From Ventricola sp036297385 (GTDB lineage: Bacteria > Bacillota > Clostridia > Christensenellales > Aristaeellaceae): 64,000 nucleotides of DNA. The notes below the pieces were generated by a model, which was not told where the DNA came from, ran no database searches, and saw nothing but the letters and a program-made list of their open reading frames with translations. This document shows positions 32,260 through 39,546 of the stretch, piece by piece (position 1 is the first letter of the stretch; each line of letters opens with the position of its first letter). The translations under genes were made by a program, and so were the position numbers. The DNA lies in contig JAXJLD010000133.1 in the NCBI GenBank assembly GCA_036297385.1, forward strand, positions 1 to 64,000, in the 5' to 3' direction.

Positions 32260-34083
32260 ATGAGTAAGAAATCTGTTTTTTCCGTTCTTGGCACATGGGT
32301 CAACCGTGCGCTGTATCCCGGCAGGGAGATGGATAAGCTGGCAGAGGAACGCATTATCAGCCCGGGCAAGCAGATGGTGCGCAGCTTCCTGCACAACCGG
32401 CTTGCGATGACCGGCATGGTAATCTTTCTGGCTTGTCTGATTCTGGTAAGCGTGGGACCGGTGTTCTCCCCGCTGGATTTGTCCTATACTGATGGTACGC
32501 AACAGAATGTTGCGCCGGGCTTTGATATGATGAAGCTGCCTAAGGACGTCGTTGAGGATGTGGCGGTGATTCAGCCGGGCTCTACTTTCGGCTTTGCACT
32601 GAAGGACGATGGCGAGATCCTCAGTTGGGGAAAGACAGACATCACGTCCGTGATCGACCTGGCGGATGTGCCAGAAGAGGCGCGTACAGCCAAAATCACC
32701 CGGCTAGCTGTGGGCGCAGATCATGCTGTGGCGGCAGATGCGGAGGGGAATCTCTACACATGGGGTTCCAACCGTTTGGGTCAGTTGGATTTACCGCGCA
32801 AGGCTGAAGGGCATCAGATTAAGCAGCTGGTTGCAGGCAATAAATATACGGCGCTGCTGGATGAGGATGGCACGCTGCTGCTGTGGGGCAACTCCAAGGG
32901 CATCGACATCAAGGTCAAGAAAGCATATCAGGGCAATATCGAACAGGTGGCGCTCGCGGATAACTGCTATATCACATTGACCAAGGATGGCGCTGTGGCG
33001 TACACAGGATTCAATGCTTCGGCGCTGCTGGCCAACGCGCCGCAAGGATTGGAGAGCGGCGTTGTGCAGGTGGCTGCGACAGCATACACGGCGGCGGCAC
33101 TCAAAGACGATGGCACGGTGGTGATCTGGGGCAATCCGGCCAAGGGAGAAAACAAGATCCCGGAACATGATTCCAAAATCGTGAAGCTCTACGCAGGCCG
33201 GTATCATTATGTTGCCGAGTGTGAGGATGGTTCCTATCTGGCGTGGGGCAGCAATACCCACGGTCAGTGCAATTTGCCGGAGGCGCTCGTGAGCGGGCGG
33301 GAAGAGGTGGCCTACATGTCTGTGGGATACTATCAGAATTATGCGATCACCACGGAAGGAAAGCTGCACACATGGGGCCTCAAGGGTTATGCCTTTGGTA
33401 CGGACGAATTGGGATGCGATGTGCTGAACCGCATCATCAATGGCGGTCGGGTGACGATGACCGTTGGCGCGGTTTCCGTCATCATCTCCCTGCTGATCGG
33501 CGTGGTGTTCGGCCTGCTTTCGGGCTACTTTGGCAACTGGACGGACATCATCATCAGCCGTTTGGCCGAGGTGGTGAACTCCCTGCCCTTCCTGCCCATG
33601 GCCATGATTCTATCCACGGTAATCGGTTCCAGAATCTCGCAGGAGGCGAGAATGTACCTCATCATGGTGATTCAGGGCTTCTTGTACTGGCCTACCAGCT
33701 TCCGCATTGTCCGGGCACAAGTGCTTCAGGCGAGGGAAAATGAGTACATCATCGCCGCAAGGGCGATGGGCGAGAAGGAGAGCAGCATCATGTTCAAGCA
33801 GATCCTGCCTAACATCCTCTCGCAGCTTCTCGTGACGGCTACCCTCAGCTTCGCCACCTGTATGCTGACGGAATCCAGCCTATCCTATCTGGGCTTTGGC
33901 ATCGTGGCGCCGACACCAACGTGGGGCAATATGCTCAAGGGCGCGAACGATTCCACGGTGATTCAGCAGTTCTGGTGGAGATGGGTCTTTACTGCGTCGA
34001 TATTCGGTGTCACAACCATCAGCATCAACCTGATGGGAGACGGTATGCGCGACGCTGTCGATCCGAAGTCTCTTGAACGATAA
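32260..34083 (+). CDS. ABC transporter permease (DppC/OppC type) with an inserted RCC1-like beta-propeller
   Basis: This 607-residue protein is twice the usual OppC length. Residues 1-45 and TM1 (about 46-70) are normal. Residues about 97-376 are then a series of seven RCC1-type repeats: ALKDDGEILSWG, AADAEGNLYTWGSNRLGQL, ALLDEDGTLLLWGNS, TLTKDGAVAYTG, ALKDDGTVVIWGNP, AECEDGSYLAWGSNTHGQC and AITTEGKLHTWG. After that the permease resumes with FGTDELGCDVLNRIINGGR (about 379), further helices and the EAA loop (ENEYIIAARAMGEKESSIMF). By OppC topology the insert lies outside the membrane, so it could cap the channel, dock the binding protein or bind a surface ligand. The frame is open throughout; this is a real fusion. 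The ligand is unknown. Confidence 0.9.
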   Translation: MSKKSVFSVLGTWVNRALYPGREMDKLAEERIISPGKQMVRSFLHNRLAMTGMVIFLACLILVSVGPVFSPLDLSYTDGTQQNVAPGFDMMKLPKDVVEDVAVIQPGSTFGFALKDDGEILSWGKTDITSVIDLADVPEEARTAKITRLAVGADHAVAADAEGNLYTWGSNRLGQLDLPRKAEGHQIKQLVAGNKYTALLDEDGTLLLWGNSKGIDIKVKKAYQGNIEQVALADNCYITLTKDGAVAYTGFNASALLANAPQGLESGVVQVAATAYTAAALKDDGTVVIWGNPAKGENKIPEHDSKIVKLYAGRYHYVAECEDGSYLAWGSNTHGQCNLPEALVSGREEVAYMSVGYYQNYAITTEGKLHTWGLKGYAFGTDELGCDVLNRIINGGRVTMTVGAVSVIISLLIGVVFGLLSGYFGNWTDIIISRLAEVVNSLPFLPMAMILSTVIGSRISQEARMYLIMVIQGFLYWPTSFRIVRAQVLQARENEYIIAARAMGEKESSIMFKQILPNILSQLLVTATLSFATCMLTESSLSYLGFGIVAPTPTWGNMLKGANDSTVIQQFWWRWVFTASIFGVTTISINLMGDGMRDAVDPKSLER

Positions 34084-34095
34084 GGGGGCGTAAGC

Positions 34096-35085
34096 ATGGC
34101 TTTACTTGAATTGAGAGATCTTCATACATTTTTCAAGACCAAGAAGGGAATTGTCAAGGCGGTCAATGGCGTTTCTTACAGCGTGGAGGCGGGCAAGACG
34201 CTGGGCGTTGTGGGCGAATCCGGCTCCGGAAAATCCGTCAGCGCCATGAGCATCCTCCATTTGATTGACGAGAACGGATACATTGATTCTGGCGAGATCC
34301 TCTTTGATGGACGGGACGTGTCGCATCTTTCCATAGACGAGATGTACAAGCTGCGCGGCAATGAGATTTCCGTGATCTTTCAGGAGCCAATGACCAGCTT
34401 GAATCCTGTCTTTACGGTGGAGCGGCAGCTCATGGAGCCGGTAATGATTCATCAGGGGCTCAGCAAGAAGGAAGCGCGCACCAAGGTCATTGATATGCTC
34501 AAGGACGTGAAAATTCCAAACCCGGAGATCGTTGCCAAGCAGTATCCCTTTGAGCTTTCCGGCGGTATGCGCCAGCGTGTGATGATTGCCATGGCGCTGG
34601 CCTGCAAGCCAAAGCTGCTGATTGCCGATGAGCCGACCACGGCGCTGGATGTGACCATTCAGGCTCAGATTCTCAAGCTTATGAATGAGTTGAAGAGGGA
34701 AAAGGGAACGGCCATCATGTTTATCACCCATGACTTGGGCGTGATCAACCAGATGGCGGATGACGTGGCGGTGCTGTACTGCGGTCAGGTGGTGGAGATG
34801 GCACCAGTGGACATCATCTTTGATGGAACGTCTGCCTATCAGCATCCCTATACGGAGGGGCTGATGAACTCCATTCCCCGGCTGGATACCCCGGTGAATG
34901 CAAGGCTGGCGGTTATTCCCGGCTCTGTGCCGCATCCGCTGAACCTGCCGCAGGGCTGCAAGTTCTGCACGCGGTGCCCGTATGCAGACGAGCGGTGCCG
35001 CGCGGAAGAACCGGCGTACAGGGAAATCGAACCCGGGCATCAGATCAGGTGCCATTATCCGAGGAAGGAGATTCGCCATGAGTGA
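34096..35085 (+). CDS. Oligopeptide-type ABC transporter ATPase, DppD/OppD type
   Basis: The 329-residue ATPase has Walker A GESGSGKS (about 38-45), the Q-loop VIFQEPMTSLNPVFTV, the signature LSGGMRQRVMIAMAL, Walker B LLIADEPTTALDVT and the switch His in MFITHDLG. The oligo/dipeptide C-terminal segment carries the cysteine cluster CKFCTRCPYADERC typical of OppD/DppD iron-sulphur-like sites. Length is normal. It overlaps the next ATPase gene by 8 bases. Confidence 0.95.
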   Translation: MALLELRDLHTFFKTKKGIVKAVNGVSYSVEAGKTLGVVGESGSGKSVSAMSILHLIDENGYIDSGEILFDGRDVSHLSIDEMYKLRGNEISVIFQEPMTSLNPVFTVERQLMEPVMIHQGLSKKEARTKVIDMLKDVKIPNPEIVAKQYPFELSGGMRQRVMIAMALACKPKLLIADEPTTALDVTIQAQILKLMNELKREKGTAIMFITHDLGVINQMADDVAVLYCGQVVEMAPVDIIFDGTSAYQHPYTEGLMNSIPRLDTPVNARLAVIPGSVPHPLNLPQGCKFCTRCPYADERCRAEEPAYREIEPGHQIRCHYPRKEIRHE

Positions 35086-36628
35086 ACGGAAGAAAGTCCT
35101 GATGAGGGCGGTCAATCTCAAGCAGTATTTTCCTGTTGGAAAGGGGCGCTACTGCAAGGCGAATGACGGAATCTCCATCGACATCTATGAGGGAGAGACA
35201 TTTGGACTCGTGGGTGAATCGGGATGCGGAAAATCCACCTTTGGGCGTACGCTGCTTCAGTTGAACAAGCAGACGGCGGGAAAGACGCTGTACTATGGGC
35301 AGACGCTGGAGGAGGTTGCGCCGCGCTATGTTGGCCGGACGCTTAGCCGGCTGGATAAGCAGATTGACGAATATCATCAATTTGAGACGCGCGTGGCACA
35401 GCTTGAGAAGAAATATGAACAGATGCCTCAGGAACACGCGGACAAGCTCGCGACACTCAATGAGCTGAACTTGTCTAAAGCAGAGCTGGAAGGGCATTAT
35501 TACGACATCGTTTCTGTCATCGGTGGGTTTTATACGCTGAAGGATCGCGCGGCTGCCATTGCGCTTCTGAAAGAAGAGTATGGCATTTGCCACAGAATTC
35601 GGGCCATGGTGGAAAAGATCGGGCTGGCGGATGCCAAGGTGCGCGATGCAGAGTTTGATCTGTCCCATGCACCGGAGGCAAAGCGCGGCAGGATGGAGGC
35701 ACGCCTGCGGGCAAACAGGGAGAAGCTGAACGATCTTCAGGAGAAGCGAAATGCGCTGTATGCACAGCTTGAAGCTAAGCGGGCGGAAATCGAGGCGGCA
35801 AAAGAGCCATATGCGGAGGACGAGCGGTTTCAGGCGGCAGAGGCTTATCGGGACGGCGGCATTGATCTGGCCCGGCTGGAGTACAACGAAATGCGGCTGC
35901 TTCGCTCGGATGTACAGATGATCTTCCAAGACCCGTATTCTTCTCTGAATCCGCGCATGACGGTGGGCAACATCATCGGCAATGGCATGAAAGTGCACCA
36001 TATGTTTGTCAAAGAAAATGACCGTATGCAGGCTGAGGTGCTCAAGGTCATGGAACAATGTGGATTGCAGCCCTATTTCCTGCATCGTTTTCCGCATCAG
36101 TTCTCTGGCGGACAGCGCCAGCGAATCGGTATAGCGCGCTCTTTGGCCGTGCAACCCAAGTTTGTGGTTTGCGATGAGGCCGTATCTGCCTTGGACGTAT
36201 CCATTCAGTCTCAGATCATCAATCTTCTTCAGGATCAGAAGGAGCAGGCGAATCTCACCTATCTGTTCATTACGCATGACCTTTCGGTGGTCAAGTACAT
36301 TTCCGACCGCATTGGCGTCATGTATTTGGGCAACATGGTCGAGCTGGCTTCCTCGCAGGATATTTTTGAGCATCCCATGCACCCGTATACGCAGGCACTG
36401 ATTGCTGCGATTCCTACCGTCGGTGCGCGCGGCGGAGAGCTTCATATTCTGGAGGGCGATATCCCCAGCCCGGTCAATCCGCCTAAGGGGTGCAAATTCC
36501 ATACGCGGTGCGCATATTGCACGGAGATTTGCCGTCAGGTTGTTCCTAAGTGGGAGGAGGTTTCGCCGCAGCATTTTGCGGCGTGCCATAATATGCACAA
36601 GATTTCACAGGATCGCAAAGCGCCGTAA
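35078..36628 (+). CDS. Oligopeptide-type ABC transporter ATPase (DppF/OppF type) with large coiled-coil insertion
   Basis: The 516-residue protein is about 190 residues longer than usual. Walker A GESGCGKST lies at about 46-54 and the Q-loop MIFQDPYSSLNP only at about 281. Between them is an insertion of about 200 residues that is rich in Glu, Lys, Arg and Ala and largely predicted as coiled coil (LDKQIDEYHQFETRVAQLEK, LQEKRNALYAQLEAKRAEIE). The rest is standard: FSGGQRQRIGIARSL (about 341), VVCDEAVSALDVSIQSQ, FITHDLSVV and a cysteine cluster CKFHTRCAYCTEIC. The start follows GGAAGGAGATTCGCC. The insertion sits in the outer edge of the ATPase fold and might link to another protein. Confidence 0.93.
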   Translation: MSERKKVLMRAVNLKQYFPVGKGRYCKANDGISIDIYEGETFGLVGESGCGKSTFGRTLLQLNKQTAGKTLYYGQTLEEVAPRYVGRTLSRLDKQIDEYHQFETRVAQLEKKYEQMPQEHADKLATLNELNLSKAELEGHYYDIVSVIGGFYTLKDRAAAIALLKEEYGICHRIRAMVEKIGLADAKVRDAEFDLSHAPEAKRGRMEARLRANREKLNDLQEKRNALYAQLEAKRAEIEAAKEPYAEDERFQAAEAYRDGGIDLARLEYNEMRLLRSDVQMIFQDPYSSLNPRMTVGNIIGNGMKVHHMFVKENDRMQAEVLKVMEQCGLQPYFLHRFPHQFSGGQRQRIGIARSLAVQPKFVVCDEAVSALDVSIQSQIINLLQDQKEQANLTYLFITHDLSVVKYISDRIGVMYLGNMVELASSQDIFEHPMHPYTQALIAAIPTVGARGGELHILEGDIPSPVNPPKGCKFHTRCAYCTEICRQVVPKWEEVSPQHFAACHNMHKISQDRKAP

Positions 36629-36662
36629 AGCGTCCAGCCTGCTGGCTGGAAGGAGAACCGAT

Positions 36663-37907
36663 ATGAACGCGAAGAGAGGGTATGCCAATTACATTACGGC
36701 GCTGTTTTTGCTGATTCTGGGCATGAAAACGCTGGACGGTGCAGGTCTCACCTATATGTCGGAGAAGCTCATGGATCAACTGCGCATGAGCAGCGGGCAA
36801 TACTCCAAATTGAGCGCCTATTACTACCTGTCGTACAGCCTATCCTGTATTCTGGCGGGGATGATTGCCTCGCACATCCCGCAAAGAAAGATTCTGATTG
36901 CTGTGATGACCATTGCAGTCGGTGTGATTTCGATTTGTACATCCATGGTGACAACCTATGCGCAGTTGGTGATGTGCCGCTTGGCAACGGGGCTGTTTCA
37001 GGGCGGCTCGATGTCGTATATGTTGGCTATCATTGCCAAGAACCTTGTGGAAAATGAGTATGGAATGAGGTCAGGCGTCATCAATTTGGGATCGTCCCTG
37101 ATTTCGCTGTTCATTGGCCCGATCTATTACTATTACATGGCCGAGCATTTTCGATGGAATACAGCCTATCTGCTGACAGGATCGGTCATTCTTGCGCTGG
37201 GCGTGGTTTGTCTGTTGACGGTGCGGGAGGTTCATGTGCAGACACAGCACCAGAGCAGCAGCGCTGTCGGAGAAACCGTGAAGGAGTGTTTCCATTCGCG
37301 CGTGTTCATGATGTGCTTTTTCATTGGGATTCTGGAAACGGTTTCCAATTTGTCCATCAGTGTCTTTCGCCCGCTTTACTATACGGAGGTCATGGGCTAC
37401 GACTCTGCGAAAAAAGCGCTGTTTATTTCCGCCGGGGGCATGGCGTATCTGCCCGTTGCGCTGATCGTACCGATGCTGGCAGACCGTTTTCCAGTACAGC
37501 GCGTGATGTTGGCAACCTTTGTGCTGGCATGGATTGCGCCGGCTGCCGTGCTGTTCTTTCCGGGAACGGAGCTTTCCGCCGTGCTGTTGGCAGCGCTGGG
37601 CGGAGTAGGTGGGGCAACGGTGACACTGTTCACCTACATGATTCCGCGGTACGCGCTGCCGGAACGCCTGCATGGCTTCTCAAATGGCGTCATATTGGGG
37701 GTCGCCTGCCTGATCGGCGGTACGGCTGCACCGGCGATACTGGGCGATCTGGTGGACAGGTATGGATGGTCGATTTCGCAGGCAATCAGCGTGACGGCAG
37801 GAACCTATTTGGTGTGTATGATGCTATCGGCATTTTTGCGCATGCGGCCATATGCACGGTCCCAAGAATTGGGACAAAAATCAAGACGGGAAGTGAAAAA
37901 TATATGA
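36663..37907 (+). CDS. Major facilitator superfamily transporter
   Basis: The 414-residue protein has 12 transmembrane helices and MFS marks: the loop 2-3 segment SHIPQRKILI, a motif-like RLATGLFQGGSMSYMLAI after TM4, and the duplicated loop ADRFPVQRVML in the second half. It follows the ABC importer by 34 bases and shares ATGA with the next gene, so it belongs to the operon. It may export a product or import an alternative form of the substrate. The ATG at 36663 follows GGAAGGAGAACCGAT. Confidence 0.88.
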   Translation: MNAKRGYANYITALFLLILGMKTLDGAGLTYMSEKLMDQLRMSSGQYSKLSAYYYLSYSLSCILAGMIASHIPQRKILIAVMTIAVGVISICTSMVTTYAQLVMCRLATGLFQGGSMSYMLAIIAKNLVENEYGMRSGVINLGSSLISLFIGPIYYYYMAEHFRWNTAYLLTGSVILALGVVCLLTVREVHVQTQHQSSSAVGETVKECFHSRVFMMCFFIGILETVSNLSISVFRPLYYTEVMGYDSAKKALFISAGGMAYLPVALIVPMLADRFPVQRVMLATFVLAWIAPAAVLFFPGTELSAVLLAALGGVGGATVTLFTYMIPRYALPERLHGFSNGVILGVACLIGGTAAPAILGDLVDRYGWSISQAISVTAGTYLVCMMLSAFLRMRPYARSQELGQKSRREVKNI

Positions 37908-38125
37908 CGTGGCTGGAACAGGCGAAGCACAGACGCAGACTGCGGCAGGAGCAGCGGCGCGAGATTGACAGGAAGGTGGCACGCGGATTTGAGCAGGGCA
38001 TCAAACTGGAGAAGGGTGATCTATTCGCCATTGTCATCGCGGGTCTGTTCAATTTTGTGATGCCGATTATGCTGCTGATTGGGGCAATATGCGGGATGGC
38101 CTATCTCTGGGTGATGTGCTTCTAA
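37904..38125 (+). CDS. Small membrane protein, unknown function
   Basis: This 73-residue protein starts at an ATG that overlaps the MFS stop codon. The first 45 residues are highly charged (KHRRRLRQEQRREIDRKVAR) and the remainder is one hydrophobic segment with a short break (DLFAIVIAGLFNFVMPIMLL, IGAICGMAYLWVMCF). No family is recognised. Strict coupling to the MFS gene suggests a helper or regulatory subunit of that carrier; this is inference. Confidence 0.7.
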   Translation: MTWLEQAKHRRRLRQEQRREIDRKVARGFEQGIKLEKGDLFAIVIAGLFNFVMPIMLLIGAICGMAYLWVMCF

Positions 38126-38188
38126 CCAGAACCGAATCATAGGAGAAACGACGCCCCACAGAGGGGCATAGAAGAGGAGAGATGTAAC

Positions 38189-38539
38189 ATGATTCGCAAA
38201 AAGGATGACAAGCTGACGGTAACCAAGCCTGCACCGTTTGACGGAAAGGGTGAGATCACTGTGCGCAGCCTGCTCACTGGGCCGCAGGAAATGAGCGAGA
38301 AAGGGCGCGTCTTTGCGCATACAACGGTGTACCCCGGATCGGAAATCGGATATCATATCCACATGGGGGACAGCGAAACTTACTATATTTTGAGCGGCAC
38401 CGGGATGTATGACGATAATGGCCGCAAGGTGCTGGTGACAGCAGGAGATGTGACCTATACGGCGCCCGGAGAGGGGCATGGCATAGCGTGCGTGGGTGAA
38501 GAACCTGTGGAGATGATTGCGCTCATCCTGTACGCCTGA
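38189..38539 (+). CDS. Cupin-domain protein
   Basis: The 116-residue protein is a single cupin barrel. Motif 1 is HIHMGDSETYYILSGTG, with the metal-binding His, His and Glu, and motif 2 is GDVTYTAPGEGHGI with the last His. Such proteins bind sugars, keto acids or small metabolites, as isomerases, dioxygenases or binding modules. Lying within the cluster of 2-oxo-acid-type lyases and transporters, it may process the imported compound. The Shine-Dalgarno is AGAGGAGAGATGTAAC. Its exact activity is unknown. Confidence 0.85.
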   Translation: MIRKKDDKLTVTKPAPFDGKGEITVRSLLTGPQEMSEKGRVFAHTTVYPGSEIGYHIHMGDSETYYILSGTGMYDDNGRKVLVTAGDVTYTAPGEGHGIACVGEEPVEMIALILYA

Positions 38540-38573
38540 CAAGACGGAAGATGCGGCAACGGAGGCACGGACG

Positions 38574-39407
38574 ATGGTGTATCTGACTCTGGCGGTGGTC
38601 AGCAGTATGCTGGTTTCCGTCATCATGCGTGTCAGCGAACGGTATATTCACAATAACATCAGCATGTTGGCATCGAATTATATCATGTGCATCGTGCTGG
38701 CTGCCCTCTGTGCGGGGAAACTATTCCCGGTGGAGGAAGCAGGTTTTTTCCGCAGCGTGGGTTTGGGGGCGATTAGCGGCTTGTTCTATATGGGCAGCTT
38801 TATGCTGCTGCAATGGAACACGCGCCGGAACGGAATCGTGCTGTCCTCCTTGTTCATGAAGCTGGGCGTGATGGTGCCTACGCTGATGTCCATCCTCATT
38901 TTTCATGAGGTTCCACGTTGGGTGCAGGTGGCGGGCATGGTCATTGCCGTCGGTGCGGTGGTGCTGATGAACCTGGAAAAGGGCGAGGGAAAGGCAGCCA
39001 GCGGCGCAGGGCTTGTGTTTTTGCTGCTGGCGGGCGGTGCAACGGACGGGATGTCCAAAGTATATGAAGAGCTTGGAATGCCGGCGCTCAAAAACCAATT
39101 TCTGCTGTATACCTTTATGGCAGCGTTTGTGCTGTGCGTGCTGGCGGGAAGGATTCAAAAACAGGGCTGGAGCAGGCAAGATGTGGCCTTTGGCTTGCTG
39201 ATTGGCATACCCAACTATGGCGCTGCGCGCTTTTTGCTGCTCTCGCTGTCGGAAATACCAGCGATGATTGCCTATCCGACATACAGCGTAGCGTCTATTG
39301 TGCTGGTTACGCTAGTGGGAATAGCAGTCTTTCATGAAAGGCTCGGCAGACGGCAGAAGGTGGCGATGCTGATGATTTTTGCAGCGCTTGTCCTGCTCAA
39401 TATGTGA
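38574..39407 (+). CDS. EamA/DMT-family membrane transporter
   Basis: The 277-residue protein has about ten transmembrane helices in the two-repeat EamA arrangement (LTLAVVSSMLVSVIMRVSER, MNLEKGEG in the middle loop, VASIVLVTLVGIAVFHERLG near the end, where FxERL is typical). It is the last gene of the accessory cluster and is closed by the terminator at 39464. GGAGGCACGGACG precedes the ATG. DMT proteins usually export amino acids or metabolites. Confidence 0.85.
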   Translation: MVYLTLAVVSSMLVSVIMRVSERYIHNNISMLASNYIMCIVLAALCAGKLFPVEEAGFFRSVGLGAISGLFYMGSFMLLQWNTRRNGIVLSSLFMKLGVMVPTLMSILIFHEVPRWVQVAGMVIAVGAVVLMNLEKGEGKAASGAGLVFLLLAGGATDGMSKVYEELGMPALKNQFLLYTFMAAFVLCVLAGRIQKQGWSRQDVAFGLLIGIPNYGAARFLLLSLSEIPAMIAYPTYSVASIVLVTLVGIAVFHERLGRRQKVAMLMIFAALVLLNM

Positions 39408-39434
39408 ACATGCCGATCGACACAGCGCGAAGCC

Positions 39435-39463
39435 TTTACGGAAAAATGGAAATGTGATATAAT
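39435..39463 (+). promoter_or_regulatory. Promoter-like sequence upstream of ftsK, overlapping a terminator
   Basis: TTTACG (39435-39440), 17 bases, then a perfect TATAAT (39458-39463). The next base starts the terminator hairpin, the same arrangement as at 14651-14713. Confidence 0.45.
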
Positions 39464-39496
39464 AATCTGCCTGAATTTGCTCAGGCAGATTGTTTT
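39464..39496 (+). terminator. Rho-independent terminator at the end of the accessory cluster
   Basis: AATCTGCCTGA (39464-39474) pairs perfectly with TCAGGCAGATT (39481-39491) and is followed by GTTTTTG. Confidence 0.85.
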
Positions 39497-39546
39497 TGCA
39501 TGAAAGCGGTGCGCAGGCACGCGCTAGAAATATCAGGAGGGAGCAA

